Source: Membranihabitans maritimus (GTDB lineage Bacteria > Bacteroidota > Bacteroidia > Chitinophagales > Saprospiraceae). From it: a stretch of 64,000 nt of DNA. The notes under the pieces are model-generated. The model was given only the letters and a program-made list of their open reading frames with translations. It was not told the DNA's origin and did no database searches. The stretch spans positions 62,001 through 126,000 of the forward strand of contig NZ_JAJSLW010000009.1 of the NCBI RefSeq assembly GCF_021729145.1, written 5' to 3'. Position numbers and translations under genes: made by a program. Positions 44,172-53,339 of the stretch are shown here, piece by piece (the first letter of the stretch is position 1; the number at the start of each line of letters is the position of its first letter).

Positions 44172-47100
44172 ATGCAAGCAAAAGGAGTTATTAAATTTTT
44201 CTTGATTTTATTCGCTATCGTATGTTTGTTTCAATACATACTTATCTTCCCTACGTGGAAAGTAGAGAATAAAGCAGAAGAATATGCAGAGAATGTGTCT
44301 CAATCCATCTCTGATCCACAAGAAAAATTAGCGGCCAGGAAGGATGCAAGAATTGCTTATCTGGATTCAATGTCAAGCGAAAAGATTTTCAGTATTCCTT
44401 TATTTAAAGATTATACCTATGAGGAGCTGAAAAGTCAACAGTTGGCCCTGGGGCTTGATTTGAAAGGAGGGATGAGTGCCCTTTTGCAGGTAGATATTAA
44501 AGACCTGTTATTGAATTTATCTCAAAACAGCACTGATCCTACCTTTAGACAGGCATTAGAGGATGCTGAAACGGCAATGTTACAGAATGGTACGGATTAT
44601 ATGACGGCATTTTCAAATGCCTGGAATATTTCTAGCGGAGAAAAGTCATTGGCAAATATTTTTGCGCGGAATGAAATCCTCAATGAGGATCTAACATTCA
44701 GTTCCGGTGATGGGGAAGTAATCGCAGTGCTAAGGCAAAGAGCTGATGAGACGGTAGAACTTACCTATAAAAGACTTCAAGACCGTATAGATAAATTTGG
44801 TGTTACTCAACCGAATGTATCATTAGATGAAAACCGCCACATTATTCTTGTTGAATTACCGGGTGTCGAAAATTATGAACGTGCCCGTAATTATCTTCAG
44901 GCCCAGGCTAATCTTGAATTTTGGGAAGTATACCGTATTTCTGATAATAATCTTTTACAGACCTTGAGTCAGGCGAATGAAAAACTTCGCAGTATTAAAT
45001 CGGGTGATACTACGGACCTGGCGGATGAACCCAAGATGCGAAAAGATACAATTAAGACCGCTGTGTTGGATAGTCTCGGAAACCCTACAGGTGATTCAAC
45101 AACTGAAATAGTCGACGTACCTGTTCAGGAAAATCCATTCCAGGGAGGTCCTTTATTCGATTTGTTTTCCCCTAATTTTAGCGGCGCATCAGGTCTGGCT
45201 GTAATGGGGCAAGCTGAGAAAAATAAAAGGGATATTATCTCCGAGTATTTGGCAATGCCGGAAATAAAATCAATGTTTCCATCAGATCTTGAATTTTTAT
45301 GGGGGTCAGAACCCACCCGAAATTATGAGACAGGGGAGAGTACCAATATGTATTCATTGTATGCTATTAAAAAAGGCAGGGCAGGTGCTGAGGCTCCTTT
45401 ATCCGGAGAGCAGGTTGTAAATGCGGTAGCTGCTCCTGATCCGATAAGTAATGAAGTAGCTGTCACTTTGAAGATGAATAATCAGGGTGCCCGGATATGG
45501 GGTGATATGACTACCAAAGCTGCCCAAAACAATAGGGAAATAGCCATTGTGCTGGATAATGAGGTTGTTTCGGCTCCCAGGGTTAATGAACCTATTACGG
45601 GAGGAAATAGCTCTATTACAGGTAATTTTACGGTCCAGGAAGGTAATGACCTTGCAAATGTTTTGGAAGTGGGTAAATTACCGGCCAAGACCAAAATCAT
45701 CCAGGAGGCTTTAGTAGGGCCATCTCTTGGTAAGGATAATATACGGAAGAGTATCATTTCACTGGTAAGTGGATTTTTATTGGTAATGGTGTTCATGATT
45801 TTCTATTATTCCGGCGGTGGATTGGTTTCTATTATTGCGTTGTTTTCGAATTTGTTCTTCATATTTGGAGCACTTGCTTCCTACGGAACGGTACTGACTT
45901 TACCAGGTATAGCAGGTATTGTACTGACTATAGGTATGGCGGTGGATGCCAACGTAATTATTTATGAGCGGATACGCGAAGAACTGAGAGATGGTAAAAG
46001 CGTGCTAAATGCTGTCAAAAATGGATTTAGACATTCGTATTCTGCAATCATTGATGCGAATGTGACTACCTTGATTACAGCTATTATTTTGGCTTATTTC
46101 GGTGTCGGTCCGATAAAAGGATTTGCCGTGGTATTAATTTGGGGTGTTATCTTCTCCTTTATTACGGCTGTATGGTTGACCAGATTGGTTATTGATTATT
46201 ATAACAGTCGGGGAAATGGCCTGATTGGTTTTTGGCGGGCCGGTACTAAAAGTGTTTTAGCTAATCTCAATATTGACTGGTTAGGTAAAAGAAAAAAAGC
46301 ATATATATTCTCTATTGTATTATCCGTACTTGGATTGATATCTATATTTACCAGAGGATGGGATTTGGGCGTGGACTTTAAAGGAGGATATTCTTATAAT
46401 ATTGAGTTTCCCCATGAAGTGAATGTTTCGTCTGCTGATTTGACGGAAGCTTTGACAGGTCCTTTTGAAGGAGCTCCAATTGTTAAATCTATCGATGCTG
46501 GAAACCAATTTAATATTACTACTTCTTACCTGGTAGATGATGTAGCTAACGATGCCCCTGCCCGCGTAATGGAAAAGCTTTTCGAAGGTGTAAACAGCGT
46601 TGTAGGGGGGAACTTGAATATCGATCAATTCAAAGCTACGGATGGGGCGGGAACCCATATCATAAGTTCCAGCCAGGTAGGGCCTACAATTGCTGATGAT
46701 ATTGCCAGCAGTTCCTGGAAGGCTATTATATTTGCTTTGATCGCCATCTTTTTGTACATATTTATACGCTTTAGCAAATGGCAATATAGTTTGGGAGCTG
46801 TGATGTCTATTTTTCACGATACATTAGTTATTCTGGGGATATTTTCGTTATTCAGAGGTATTTTGCCCTTTTCACTGGAAATTGATCAGGCTTTTATAGC
46901 TGCCCTTTTGACTGTGATTGGATATTCCATGAATGATACAGTCATTGTATACGACCGTATTCGGGAGAATTTTAATAGTTATTCGAAAAAATCCAGATAT
47001 CAATTAATAAATGATGCGATTAACAGTACGATGGCTCGTACGTTGATTACATCTGGTACTACTTTATTGGTTATTTTATTACTATTGATTTTTGGAGGTA

Positions 47101-47261
47101 GTAGCATTAAGGGTTTTGCTTTCGCTATTACTTTTGGGATAATTTTTGGTACGTATTCTTCTGTATTTATTGCATCTCCGATATTATATGACCTATTGGG
47201 GGCAGGAAAGGATAAAGAAACAGCTAAAGAGAAAAAGAAAGCTCAACCAGCTGAAGTATAA
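44172..47261 (+). CDS. secDF: Fused protein-export membrane protein SecDF
   Basis: 1029 residues, SecD and SecF joined as is usual in Bacteroidota. SecD part: first helix at about 8-28, LGLDLKGGMSALLQVD, the large periplasmic domain, and helices with GMAVDANVIIYERIREE. SecF part from about 710: GVDFKGGYSYNIEF, IGYSMNDTVIVYDRIREN. It pulls preproteins through SecYEG using the proton gradient. Ends in a basic tail (AKEKKKAQPAEV). Single gene with its own promoter and terminator. Confidence 0.96.
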   Translation: MQAKGVIKFFLILFAIVCLFQYILIFPTWKVENKAEEYAENVSQSISDPQEKLAARKDARIAYLDSMSSEKIFSIPLFKDYTYEELKSQQLALGLDLKGGMSALLQVDIKDLLLNLSQNSTDPTFRQALEDAETAMLQNGTDYMTAFSNAWNISSGEKSLANIFARNEILNEDLTFSSGDGEVIAVLRQRADETVELTYKRLQDRIDKFGVTQPNVSLDENRHIILVELPGVENYERARNYLQAQANLEFWEVYRISDNNLLQTLSQANEKLRSIKSGDTTDLADEPKMRKDTIKTAVLDSLGNPTGDSTTEIVDVPVQENPFQGGPLFDLFSPNFSGASGLAVMGQAEKNKRDIISEYLAMPEIKSMFPSDLEFLWGSEPTRNYETGESTNMYSLYAIKKGRAGAEAPLSGEQVVNAVAAPDPISNEVAVTLKMNNQGARIWGDMTTKAAQNNREIAIVLDNEVVSAPRVNEPITGGNSSITGNFTVQEGNDLANVLEVGKLPAKTKIIQEALVGPSLGKDNIRKSIISLVSGFLLVMVFMIFYYSGGGLVSIIALFSNLFFIFGALASYGTVLTLPGIAGIVLTIGMAVDANVIIYERIREELRDGKSVLNAVKNGFRHSYSAIIDANVTTLITAIILAYFGVGPIKGFAVVLIWGVIFSFITAVWLTRLVIDYYNSRGNGLIGFWRAGTKSVLANLNIDWLGKRKKAYIFSIVLSVLGLISIFTRGWDLGVDFKGGYSYNIEFPHEVNVSSADLTEALTGPFEGAPIVKSIDAGNQFNITTSYLVDDVANDAPARVMEKLFEGVNSVVGGNLNIDQFKATDGAGTHIISSSQVGPTIADDIASSSWKAIIFALIAIFLYIFIRFSKWQYSLGAVMSIFHDTLVILGIFSLFRGILPFSLEIDQAFIAALLTVIGYSMNDTVIVYDRIRENFNSYSKKSRYQLINDAINSTMARTLITSGTTLLVILLLLIFGGSSIKGFAFAITFGIIFGTYSSVFIASPILYDLLGAGKDKETAKEKKKAQPAEV

Positions 47262-47291
47262 AATATACTAAAGATTTAATGATATTATAAT

Positions 47292-47322
47292 GGGTAAAGC
47301 ATAGATGCTTTACCCTTTTTTT
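47292..47322 (+). terminator. Terminator of secDF
   Basis: GGGTAAAGCAT (47292-47302) pairs with ATGCTTTACCC (47305-47315) around a two-base tip, followed by seven Ts. Strong intrinsic terminator 31 bases after the secDF stop. Confidence 0.9.
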
Positions 47323-47336
47323 ATTATTTTTAGTAG

Positions 47337-49310
47337 ATGTATGTAAGCAAATATATCGGTATATTAACCTTGTTTTTGCTGTCAATGGTTTTTAGTTGTG
47401 TCACAACTGAAAAGATCGCAGATGGGAAAACTGCCTATGAACGGAAACGCTACGCCCAGGCGATTCAATTTTTTCTGGTAGAATATGAAAATGCAAGACC
47501 GCAGGAAGTTAAAAGTGAAATAGCTTTTTATCTGGGAGATTCCTATGATCACATTGGGTATTTTTCTGACGCCAGTAAATGGTTCTTTAAAGCCTATGAA
47601 GATGAATACGGTTTACAGGCTTTGCTAAAATATGCAGAAAGCATAAAGAAAATTGGAAATTATAGTGAAGCATTAGCTGCTTATCAAATACTGGCTGATG
47701 AAACTCAGGATTACAACAGGTTTCAGAAAGAAATTGCTTCTTGTAGGGTAGCCCAGGAATGGTTAACTGATGCGAAAAGCAAGGATTTCCTGGAGGTCGA
47801 AAACTACAGCGCACTGAATACACCTAAGTCTGATGTTATAAATTCAATTTTAAATTCTAATCATATTATTTTTTCATCAGATAGAGATGAAAGCGAAGGA
47901 CGTAATTATTATGCATGGACGGGTAGGAAATTTTACGATCTTTACGAATCATTGAACAATACCATTGACCCTTTTAATGAAGGGAATATTAATTCTGACC
48001 AGCACGAATCTGATTTGACCATAGGTGTCAATAATGACTTAATGGTATTCACGAGATGTAAATCTGAAAATGAAGAGTACGATGTCTATTGCAAGATTTA
48101 TTATATTGTGAAGGATGAAGAGGGACTTTGGACGGATCCGGTTGCATTGCCTTTTACAAAACCAAATGTAAATTTCCTTCATCCTTATTTGGCCCCCAAT
48201 TCGAATACATTATATTTTGCTTCAGATATTGATAAAGATGCCAGAGGGTATGATTTGTTTACTACAACCTATGTAAATGAGGAATGGACGGAGCCGGTTC
48301 CTTTGAATAATGGAAGGATTAATAGCGAGTCAAATGAGCTTTATCCTACTCTGTACAAAGACACATTGTATTTTAGCTCTGATAGGCCTGGTATGGGTGG
48401 ACTGGACTTGTACAAGACGTATGTTGTCAACGGAGAATATATAATTCCGCAGAATATGCTCCCGCCGCTTAATTCGGCCTATGATGATTTTAAATATCTA
48501 CCGTTTGATTCTCCCCGGAATGATGTTTTAGTTTCTGCATATTTTAATAGTAATAGAAAGGAAGGAAATGGCAGTGATGATATTTATATTTTCAGGCATA
48601 TATTGGAAGAAGAAATTATTCCTGTGGAAGAGGAAGAAACTGAGTATATCAGCAAGCTGAAGATTCGAGTAGTTTCCCCTAAGCAAGATGATAATTTAGG
48701 TAAGGAATTGCTATTCCCAATTGAAGATGTTGAAGTAACCTCCCGTTTATTTGATGGTAGTGACACAATTATGCAGACTAATCTAAATGGAGAGGTGGTA
48801 ATGGATTACCAATTGAATTCTATTCCGGCACAATTTATTAAGGATGGGTATTTCAGATATAGAGATATGGTAAGTTTCGAACAATTAAAGAAACCCGACA
48901 CATCCGGAAATGTAATAACATACCATTATAGAAAGGTAATGGATCCAATAGTGAAAAATAAAGAAATTATTCTAGAAAATATTTATTATGATTATGATCG
49001 TTGGAATATTCGACCGGATGCAAGGCCGGTCCTGGACAGTTTAGCGACTCTTCTTCAGAATAATCCGGATATCAAAATTGAATTAACATCTCATACAGAT
49101 TGTAGGGGTGAAGACGATTATAATATTGATTTATCTCAGAAAAGAGCAGAATCGGCGGTTCGTTTCCTAATAGATAAAGGGGTTTCGGCGGAGAGACTTC
49201 AACCTAAGGGGTATGGTGAAACAAATCCGGTAGTCAATTGTATTTGTGAGGATTGTACAGAAGACGAACATCAGGCAAACAGGCGGACGGCGTTTAAAGT
49301 ACTGGAATAA
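47337..49310 (+). CDS. OmpA-family lipoprotein with TPR and beta-propeller, PorE-like
   Basis: 657 residues. Lipoprotein signal (SMVFSC, Cys near 21). TPR-type helices (about 25-150: AYERKRYAQAIQFF, YLGDSYDHIGYFSDA), WD40/PD40 propeller (about 170-420: repeats such as NTLYFASDIDKDARG and DTLYFSSDRPGMGG), a short carboxypeptidase-regulatory-like strand region (about 440-520), and a C-terminal OmpA peptidoglycan-binding domain (LTSHTDCRGEDDYN, KRAESAVRFLIDKGV, GYGETNP). This order matches PorE of the type IX secretion system, which anchors the complex to peptidoglycan. Identity as PorE rather than a paralogue needs phylogeny. Confidence 0.85.
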   Translation: MYVSKYIGILTLFLLSMVFSCVTTEKIADGKTAYERKRYAQAIQFFLVEYENARPQEVKSEIAFYLGDSYDHIGYFSDASKWFFKAYEDEYGLQALLKYAESIKKIGNYSEALAAYQILADETQDYNRFQKEIASCRVAQEWLTDAKSKDFLEVENYSALNTPKSDVINSILNSNHIIFSSDRDESEGRNYYAWTGRKFYDLYESLNNTIDPFNEGNINSDQHESDLTIGVNNDLMVFTRCKSENEEYDVYCKIYYIVKDEEGLWTDPVALPFTKPNVNFLHPYLAPNSNTLYFASDIDKDARGYDLFTTTYVNEEWTEPVPLNNGRINSESNELYPTLYKDTLYFSSDRPGMGGLDLYKTYVVNGEYIIPQNMLPPLNSAYDDFKYLPFDSPRNDVLVSAYFNSNRKEGNGSDDIYIFRHILEEEIIPVEEEETEYISKLKIRVVSPKQDDNLGKELLFPIEDVEVTSRLFDGSDTIMQTNLNGEVVMDYQLNSIPAQFIKDGYFRYRDMVSFEQLKKPDTSGNVITYHYRKVMDPIVKNKEIILENIYYDYDRWNIRPDARPVLDSLATLLQNNPDIKIELTSHTDCRGEDDYNIDLSQKRAESAVRFLIDKGVSAERLQPKGYGETNPVVNCICEDCTEDEHQANRRTAFKVLE

Positions 49311-49313
49311 CAC

Positions 49314-50120
49314 CTACCAATCATACTCAATACCTGCCGCCGGCCAATGACCTAATTGAAAATGGTATTGATCACTAATACATATTTTGAGACGGTCTCT
49401 AATTTTGAAGTTTATTCCAAATGAATAGAGGGTTGGATTTAGTTGAACCGCGATTGTAGAAAATAGCTTTTGTACGAGCAATGGGAAAGTTAATCCGAGT
49501 GAAGGTGAGATGGGACTATTTGAGTAATATTTTACCCTCGCAAGTATTTTTGTTTTATCTACTATTGATAAGAATACTCCAAGTTTCAAAGTTGGTATTT
49601 GATTTTCGTTTACATTTATCGGAAGCAAGCCACTGGTAACTAATGCCAGGCCCCAGTTATGCCAACGAGTAGTGATAGCGATGGAAGTAGTAGCAGAATA
49701 ACTGGAAGAATTTCCTTTAATTTTTCTGTTTTGGAGTATTTGTTGTATTCCAATCGACAGATGTCTACTGAGTATCCTTGAAAAGGAGGCAGCTATTGAG
49801 TTTTGCTTGAACGTATTGTTCCCATATCCAAAGATGAGCAGGGAGGATCCATATACTTTTGAAAATGGGATGCTTGCACCTATTGAATAACTGGCAATTC
49901 CAAAATCTGAATATATCATCGATGAATTAATAGCGATCAACTTTTTGTTTTGGAAGGGAATAATACTAGGATTTATAGCGGATACATCGTTTGAATTAGA
50001 TAAAAGATCAGTGTTATTTAAACCGTGTTGGTAAGCGGATCGAAATTTCGTAATATTATTTTGACCGTTTAATCCCGAAAGTGATAAAAGTATAATGAAA
50101 ATATTTAATATGTTGGTCAT
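49314..50120 (-). CDS. Outer-membrane beta-barrel protein, PorV/PorP-like
   Basis: 268 residues with a signal peptide (residues 1-19, ending LNGQN). The mature part alternates hydrophobic strands (SSMIYSDFGIASYSIGAS, GSSLLIFGYG) and ends in an aromatic residue (AAGIEYDW), so it should be a beta barrel. Near the N-terminus, NDVSAINPSIIP resembles the NPA-type motif of T9SS membrane proteins. It ends three bases from the PorE-like gene, facing it. Specific family not certain. Confidence 0.6.
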   Translation of the reverse strand: MTNILNIFIILLSLSGLNGQNNITKFRSAYQHGLNNTDLLSNSNDVSAINPSIIPFQNKKLIAINSSMIYSDFGIASYSIGASIPFSKVYGSSLLIFGYGNNTFKQNSIAASFSRILSRHLSIGIQQILQNRKIKGNSSSYSATTSIAITTRWHNWGLALVTSGLLPINVNENQIPTLKLGVFLSIVDKTKILARVKYYSNSPISPSLGLTFPLLVQKLFSTIAVQLNPTLYSFGINFKIRDRLKICISDQYHFQLGHWPAAGIEYDW

Positions 50121-50196
50121 CTATATAATATAGTAAAAATCTTACATTTATTTGCTTTATTGTTTTTAACCTTTTCAATTGACTGAATAATTATTT

Positions 50197-50204
50197 TACT
50201 TTTG
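50197..50204 (+). promoter_or_regulatory. -7 promoter box before the nuclease gene
   Basis: TACTTTTG fits TAnnTTTG and lies 28 bases before ATG 50232. The -33 side (around 50173-50178) is poor, so this is a candidate only. Confidence 0.35.
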
Positions 50205-50231
50205 CAATCGTACTTGTAATATATATGGTAA

Positions 50232-51125
50232 ATGACTTTTGAAAGCAGACATATTGGGAATCGAAAATCCGGGGGAGGAAATATGTTGCGGATGATTTTG
50301 ATGATTGCTATTTTATTTGCAATTGTTTTAGTAATAAGGAAATTTGTTTCTGTAGAATCTCCCAGTGAAAAGAGTATGTTAAAATCTGAAGGTAATGAAC
50401 AGGGATTTTGGCCTAAAATAAGAGGTGAAGAAGTACATCACAGCACCTTTATGTTAGATTATAACGAAGGATCCGAACAACCCAACTGGGTGGCTTATAT
50501 ACTAACTAAAGATGAGCTTGATCGCCCTTCTGTGGGCAGAACCGATTGGTTTGAAAAAGATACCACTGTTTCTACCGGTAGTGCAGAGTTTTATGATTAC
50601 AAAAATTCAGGCTATACAAAAGGACACCTGGTGCCTTCGGCGGACAGAGTTTGGAATCGTAAAGTAAATGAAGAAACGTTTCTAATGAGTAATATAAGTC
50701 CCCAAAAATATTATTTTAATGGAGGGATTTGGAGAGAATTGGAAGAAAATGTCAGGGATTGGGCCCGTATCCATCATCGGTTGTATATAGTAACGGGTCC
50801 CATGTTGTCAAAGGGGGGAGAGAGAGAAACGATTGGTGAAAATGGTGTGGAAGTTCCCAATGCATTTTTTAAAGTAATATTAGAGATGGGTAATCCAGGG
50901 ATTAATGCAATTGGATTTATAATACCCAATGAGAAATCGGATCGAAAGTTGGAAGAATATGCTTTGACCATTGACGAGGTGGAGGATGAATTGGGTTATA
51001 ATTTTTATTCCAATTTATTTGATGCTGATCTGGAGATTAAAATTGAAAGTGGTATAAAGATTAGTAATTGGAATTTTGACCAGGATAGATATAGAGAACG
51101 GATTAATATTTGGAATAAAAGATAA
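50232..51125 (+). CDS. Membrane-anchored DNA/RNA non-specific endonuclease
   Basis: 297 residues, NUC family (PF01223). A basic N-terminus (RHIGNRK) precedes one hydrophobic helix (about 20-38), giving a signal anchor with the catalytic domain outside the cytoplasm. The core has SGYTKGHLVPSAD with the catalytic His near 131 and FLMSNISPQ with the metal-binding Asn near 154; the usual DRGH is TKGH here. An internal ATG at 50283, preceded by GGAGGAA (50274-50280), could be the true start. Next gene, a HerA-like ATPase, begins six bases after the stop. Confidence 0.85.
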   Translation: MTFESRHIGNRKSGGGNMLRMILMIAILFAIVLVIRKFVSVESPSEKSMLKSEGNEQGFWPKIRGEEVHHSTFMLDYNEGSEQPNWVAYILTKDELDRPSVGRTDWFEKDTTVSTGSAEFYDYKNSGYTKGHLVPSADRVWNRKVNEETFLMSNISPQKYYFNGGIWRELEENVRDWARIHHRLYIVTGPMLSKGGERETIGENGVEVPNAFFKVILEMGNPGINAIGFIIPNEKSDRKLEEYALTIDEVEDELGYNFYSNLFDADLEIKIESGIKISNWNFDQDRYRERINIWNKR

Positions 51126-51131
51126 TACGGA

Positions 51132-52688
51132 ATGGCAATAAATAACAAATTTGCGGAAGAGATTGGAAATGGATATACCTTTGAAGGATCTTCACTAATA
51201 TTGGGTGGTGCTATGTTACGGGATGAATGTATCACAAATCTGTTAGTTAAGGCTCCTTTGAGCACATTCAACAGGCACGGAATGATTTCTGGTGCTACTG
51301 GTACCGGTAAAACGAAGTCTCTTCAGGTGCTATCCGAGCATTTGTCCAACAATGGGGTCCCCTCCCTTGTGATGGATATTAAAGGAGACTTGAGTGGTTT
51401 GGCTAAGGCCAATGCTGGACATAAAAAAATAGATGAACGTCAGAATGCGATAGGATTGTCGTATGATCCTCATGGATTTCCAGTTGAATTATTGACTTTA
51501 TCAGGAACAACAGGAATTAAATTGAGGGCTACACTATCTGAGTTTGGGCCAATCTTATTTTCAAGGATTTTGGAATTAAATGATACACAATCCAGTATAG
51601 TTACGGTTGTTTTTAAATTTTGTGATGATAATAATCTACCACTTATTGACCTGGAAGATTTTCGGAAGACTTTACTTTGGATGTCAGGAGAAGGAAAGCA
51701 TGAGTTGCAAATTCAATACGGTAGAATCCACGGAGCTTCAGTGGGAGCTATTATTCGAAAGTTAATTACATTGGAACAACAAGGGGCTAATATTTTTTTT
51801 GGAGAACCGTCTTTTGAAGTAGATGACTTATGTAGGTTGGACAGCAATGGAAATGGCTATATTTCTATTTTGCGGTTAATGGATTTAATGGACCGTCCCC
51901 AGTTGTTTTCGACATTTATGTTGCAGATGTTGGCTGAAATATATTCCTCATTTCCGGAGGAAGGTGATCTTGACAAACCTAAATTAGTCCTTTTTATTGA
52001 CGAGGCCCATTTGATTTTTCAAGACGCTTCCAAAGAATTATTGCGCCAAATTGAAACGACAGTTAAGTTGATCCGGTCCAAAGGTATTGGGGTATTTTTT
52101 GTGACCCAAAATCCCAACGATATTCCAGAAAGTGTATTGAGTCAACTGGGAATGAAAGTCCAACATGCTTTGCGGGCATTTACAGCCAGTGATAGGGAAG
52201 ATATTCAAAAAGCGTCTAAAAACTTCCCCATTTCAGCATATTATGATATTTCAGAGGTTTTGACCCGTCTGGGAATAGGTGAAGCGCTGGTGACGGTATT
52301 AAATGAAGATGGTAGGCCTACGCCACTTGTGAGAACAATGATGAGGGCACCTGAAAGTAGAATGGATATTTTGAGCAATGATGAACTTATGGATGTAGAA
52401 AGAAGTTCTGATTTATTTGCTAAATACGACCAGATCATTGATAGAGAAAGTGCATATGAAATACTTTCTGAAAAGATGGCTGAAGCGAAGGAGGAGCGTT
52501 TGGAACAAGTTCCGCGCAAGACATCAAAAAGATACAAAAAACCTACGCAAACCTATTTTGAAAAAACACTGGAAGATGCCGGCAAACAAATTACGAGAGA
52601 AGTTTCTAGAGGAATTGTTCGCGGAATATTAGGTGTATTGGGATTGGGGAATAAGAGGTCTTCTAAAAGTAAGGGATGGTTCTTTTAG
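51132..52688 (+). CDS. HerA-like (DUF853) ATPase
   Basis: 518 residues. Walker A GATGTGKT at about 54-61, Walker B VLFIDEAHL at about 284-292, and a sensor region IGVFFVTQNPNDIPESVL. Typical of the DUF853 / YjgR group of HerA-FtsK ATPases. The last 60 residues are Lys-rich with an amphipathic tail. Role not known for the family; may act on DNA or as a hexameric pump. Cotranscribed with the nuclease; its stop overlaps by four bases the convergent thioredoxin-like gene. Confidence 0.9.
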   Translation: MAINNKFAEEIGNGYTFEGSSLILGGAMLRDECITNLLVKAPLSTFNRHGMISGATGTGKTKSLQVLSEHLSNNGVPSLVMDIKGDLSGLAKANAGHKKIDERQNAIGLSYDPHGFPVELLTLSGTTGIKLRATLSEFGPILFSRILELNDTQSSIVTVVFKFCDDNNLPLIDLEDFRKTLLWMSGEGKHELQIQYGRIHGASVGAIIRKLITLEQQGANIFFGEPSFEVDDLCRLDSNGNGYISILRLMDLMDRPQLFSTFMLQMLAEIYSSFPEEGDLDKPKLVLFIDEAHLIFQDASKELLRQIETTVKLIRSKGIGVFFVTQNPNDIPESVLSQLGMKVQHALRAFTASDREDIQKASKNFPISAYYDISEVLTRLGIGEALVTVLNEDGRPTPLVRTMMRAPESRMDILSNDELMDVERSSDLFAKYDQIIDRESAYEILSEKMAEAKEERLEQVPRKTSKRYKKPTQTYFEKTLEDAGKQITREVSRGIVRGILGVLGLGNKRSSKSKGWFF

Positions 52689-53242
52689 TTATTACTTCCT
52701 ACTGAAGAATTGTATATCATTGAATTATATTTGGCATTGAAATCATTCCAAGGAGTAGTCTTATTATAATTCTCTGCAAAATAAATCAATACTTTCATCA
52801 ATTTATCGGGACCTTGAAAACCACTTATGGGTTGAATGACGCTCAAATCTTTATCCAAAAACACCAGAGATGGGTAATTTAACTTACCGTGAGTGATTTT
52901 ATAAGCAAATTCATGGTAACCACTGTTGGCGGTCTCGACGAAACCATACTTTTTGCCTCTAAAATATACGGTTTTTTCACACTCAGCGTTAAATTTAACG
53001 GGATAGTAGAATTCGTTTATATAATTGGCTATTTGTGGTTGGCTCAACGAAATTTGATCTAGTTTATGGCAAACTTTACACCAATCAGTATAGACTTCTA
53101 CTAATATCTTCTTTTGCTCAACTTTTTGAAGTCGCAATGCATCTTCGATATCCATCCAATGAATATCACTTTGATTTTGACTCCAAATGGGCGAAATAAA
53201 TACGCTAAAAACTAAACTAATGTTTATAATTTTTGATATCAT
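52685..53242 (-). CDS. Exported thioredoxin-like protein
   Basis: 185 residues. Signal peptide about 1-21. Active site C55-K-V-C58 in YTDWCKVCHKLD, then YPVKFNAECEKTVYFRGKKYG (read in parts) and GKLNYPSLVFLDKDL, where the cis-Pro strand lies. Thioredoxin_7 / DUF255-like fold. It would reduce or repair disulfides in the periplasm. Neighbours give no clue to the partner. Confidence 0.85.
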   Translation of the reverse strand: MISKIINISLVFSVFISPIWSQNQSDIHWMDIEDALRLQKVEQKKILVEVYTDWCKVCHKLDQISLSQPQIANYINEFYYPVKFNAECEKTVYFRGKKYGFVETANSGYHEFAYKITHGKLNYPSLVFLDKDLSVIQPISGFQGPDKLMKVLIYFAENYNKTTPWNDFNAKYNSMIYNSSVGSNN

Positions 53243-53339
53243 AAACTCCCTCTAATCATTTTGGTTAATTCAAAAATACACAAATCAGTTGATAGTTCTA
53301 CAATCTGGTCGTTCACTTTAAATTAAATTTAACGGAAAT

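Noticed and set aside
50232-52688. Anti-phage defence island (nuclease plus HerA)
   Set aside because: The nuclease is predicted membrane-anchored and extracytoplasmic, and no third defence gene lies near. It is kept only as a finding to test, not as a call.
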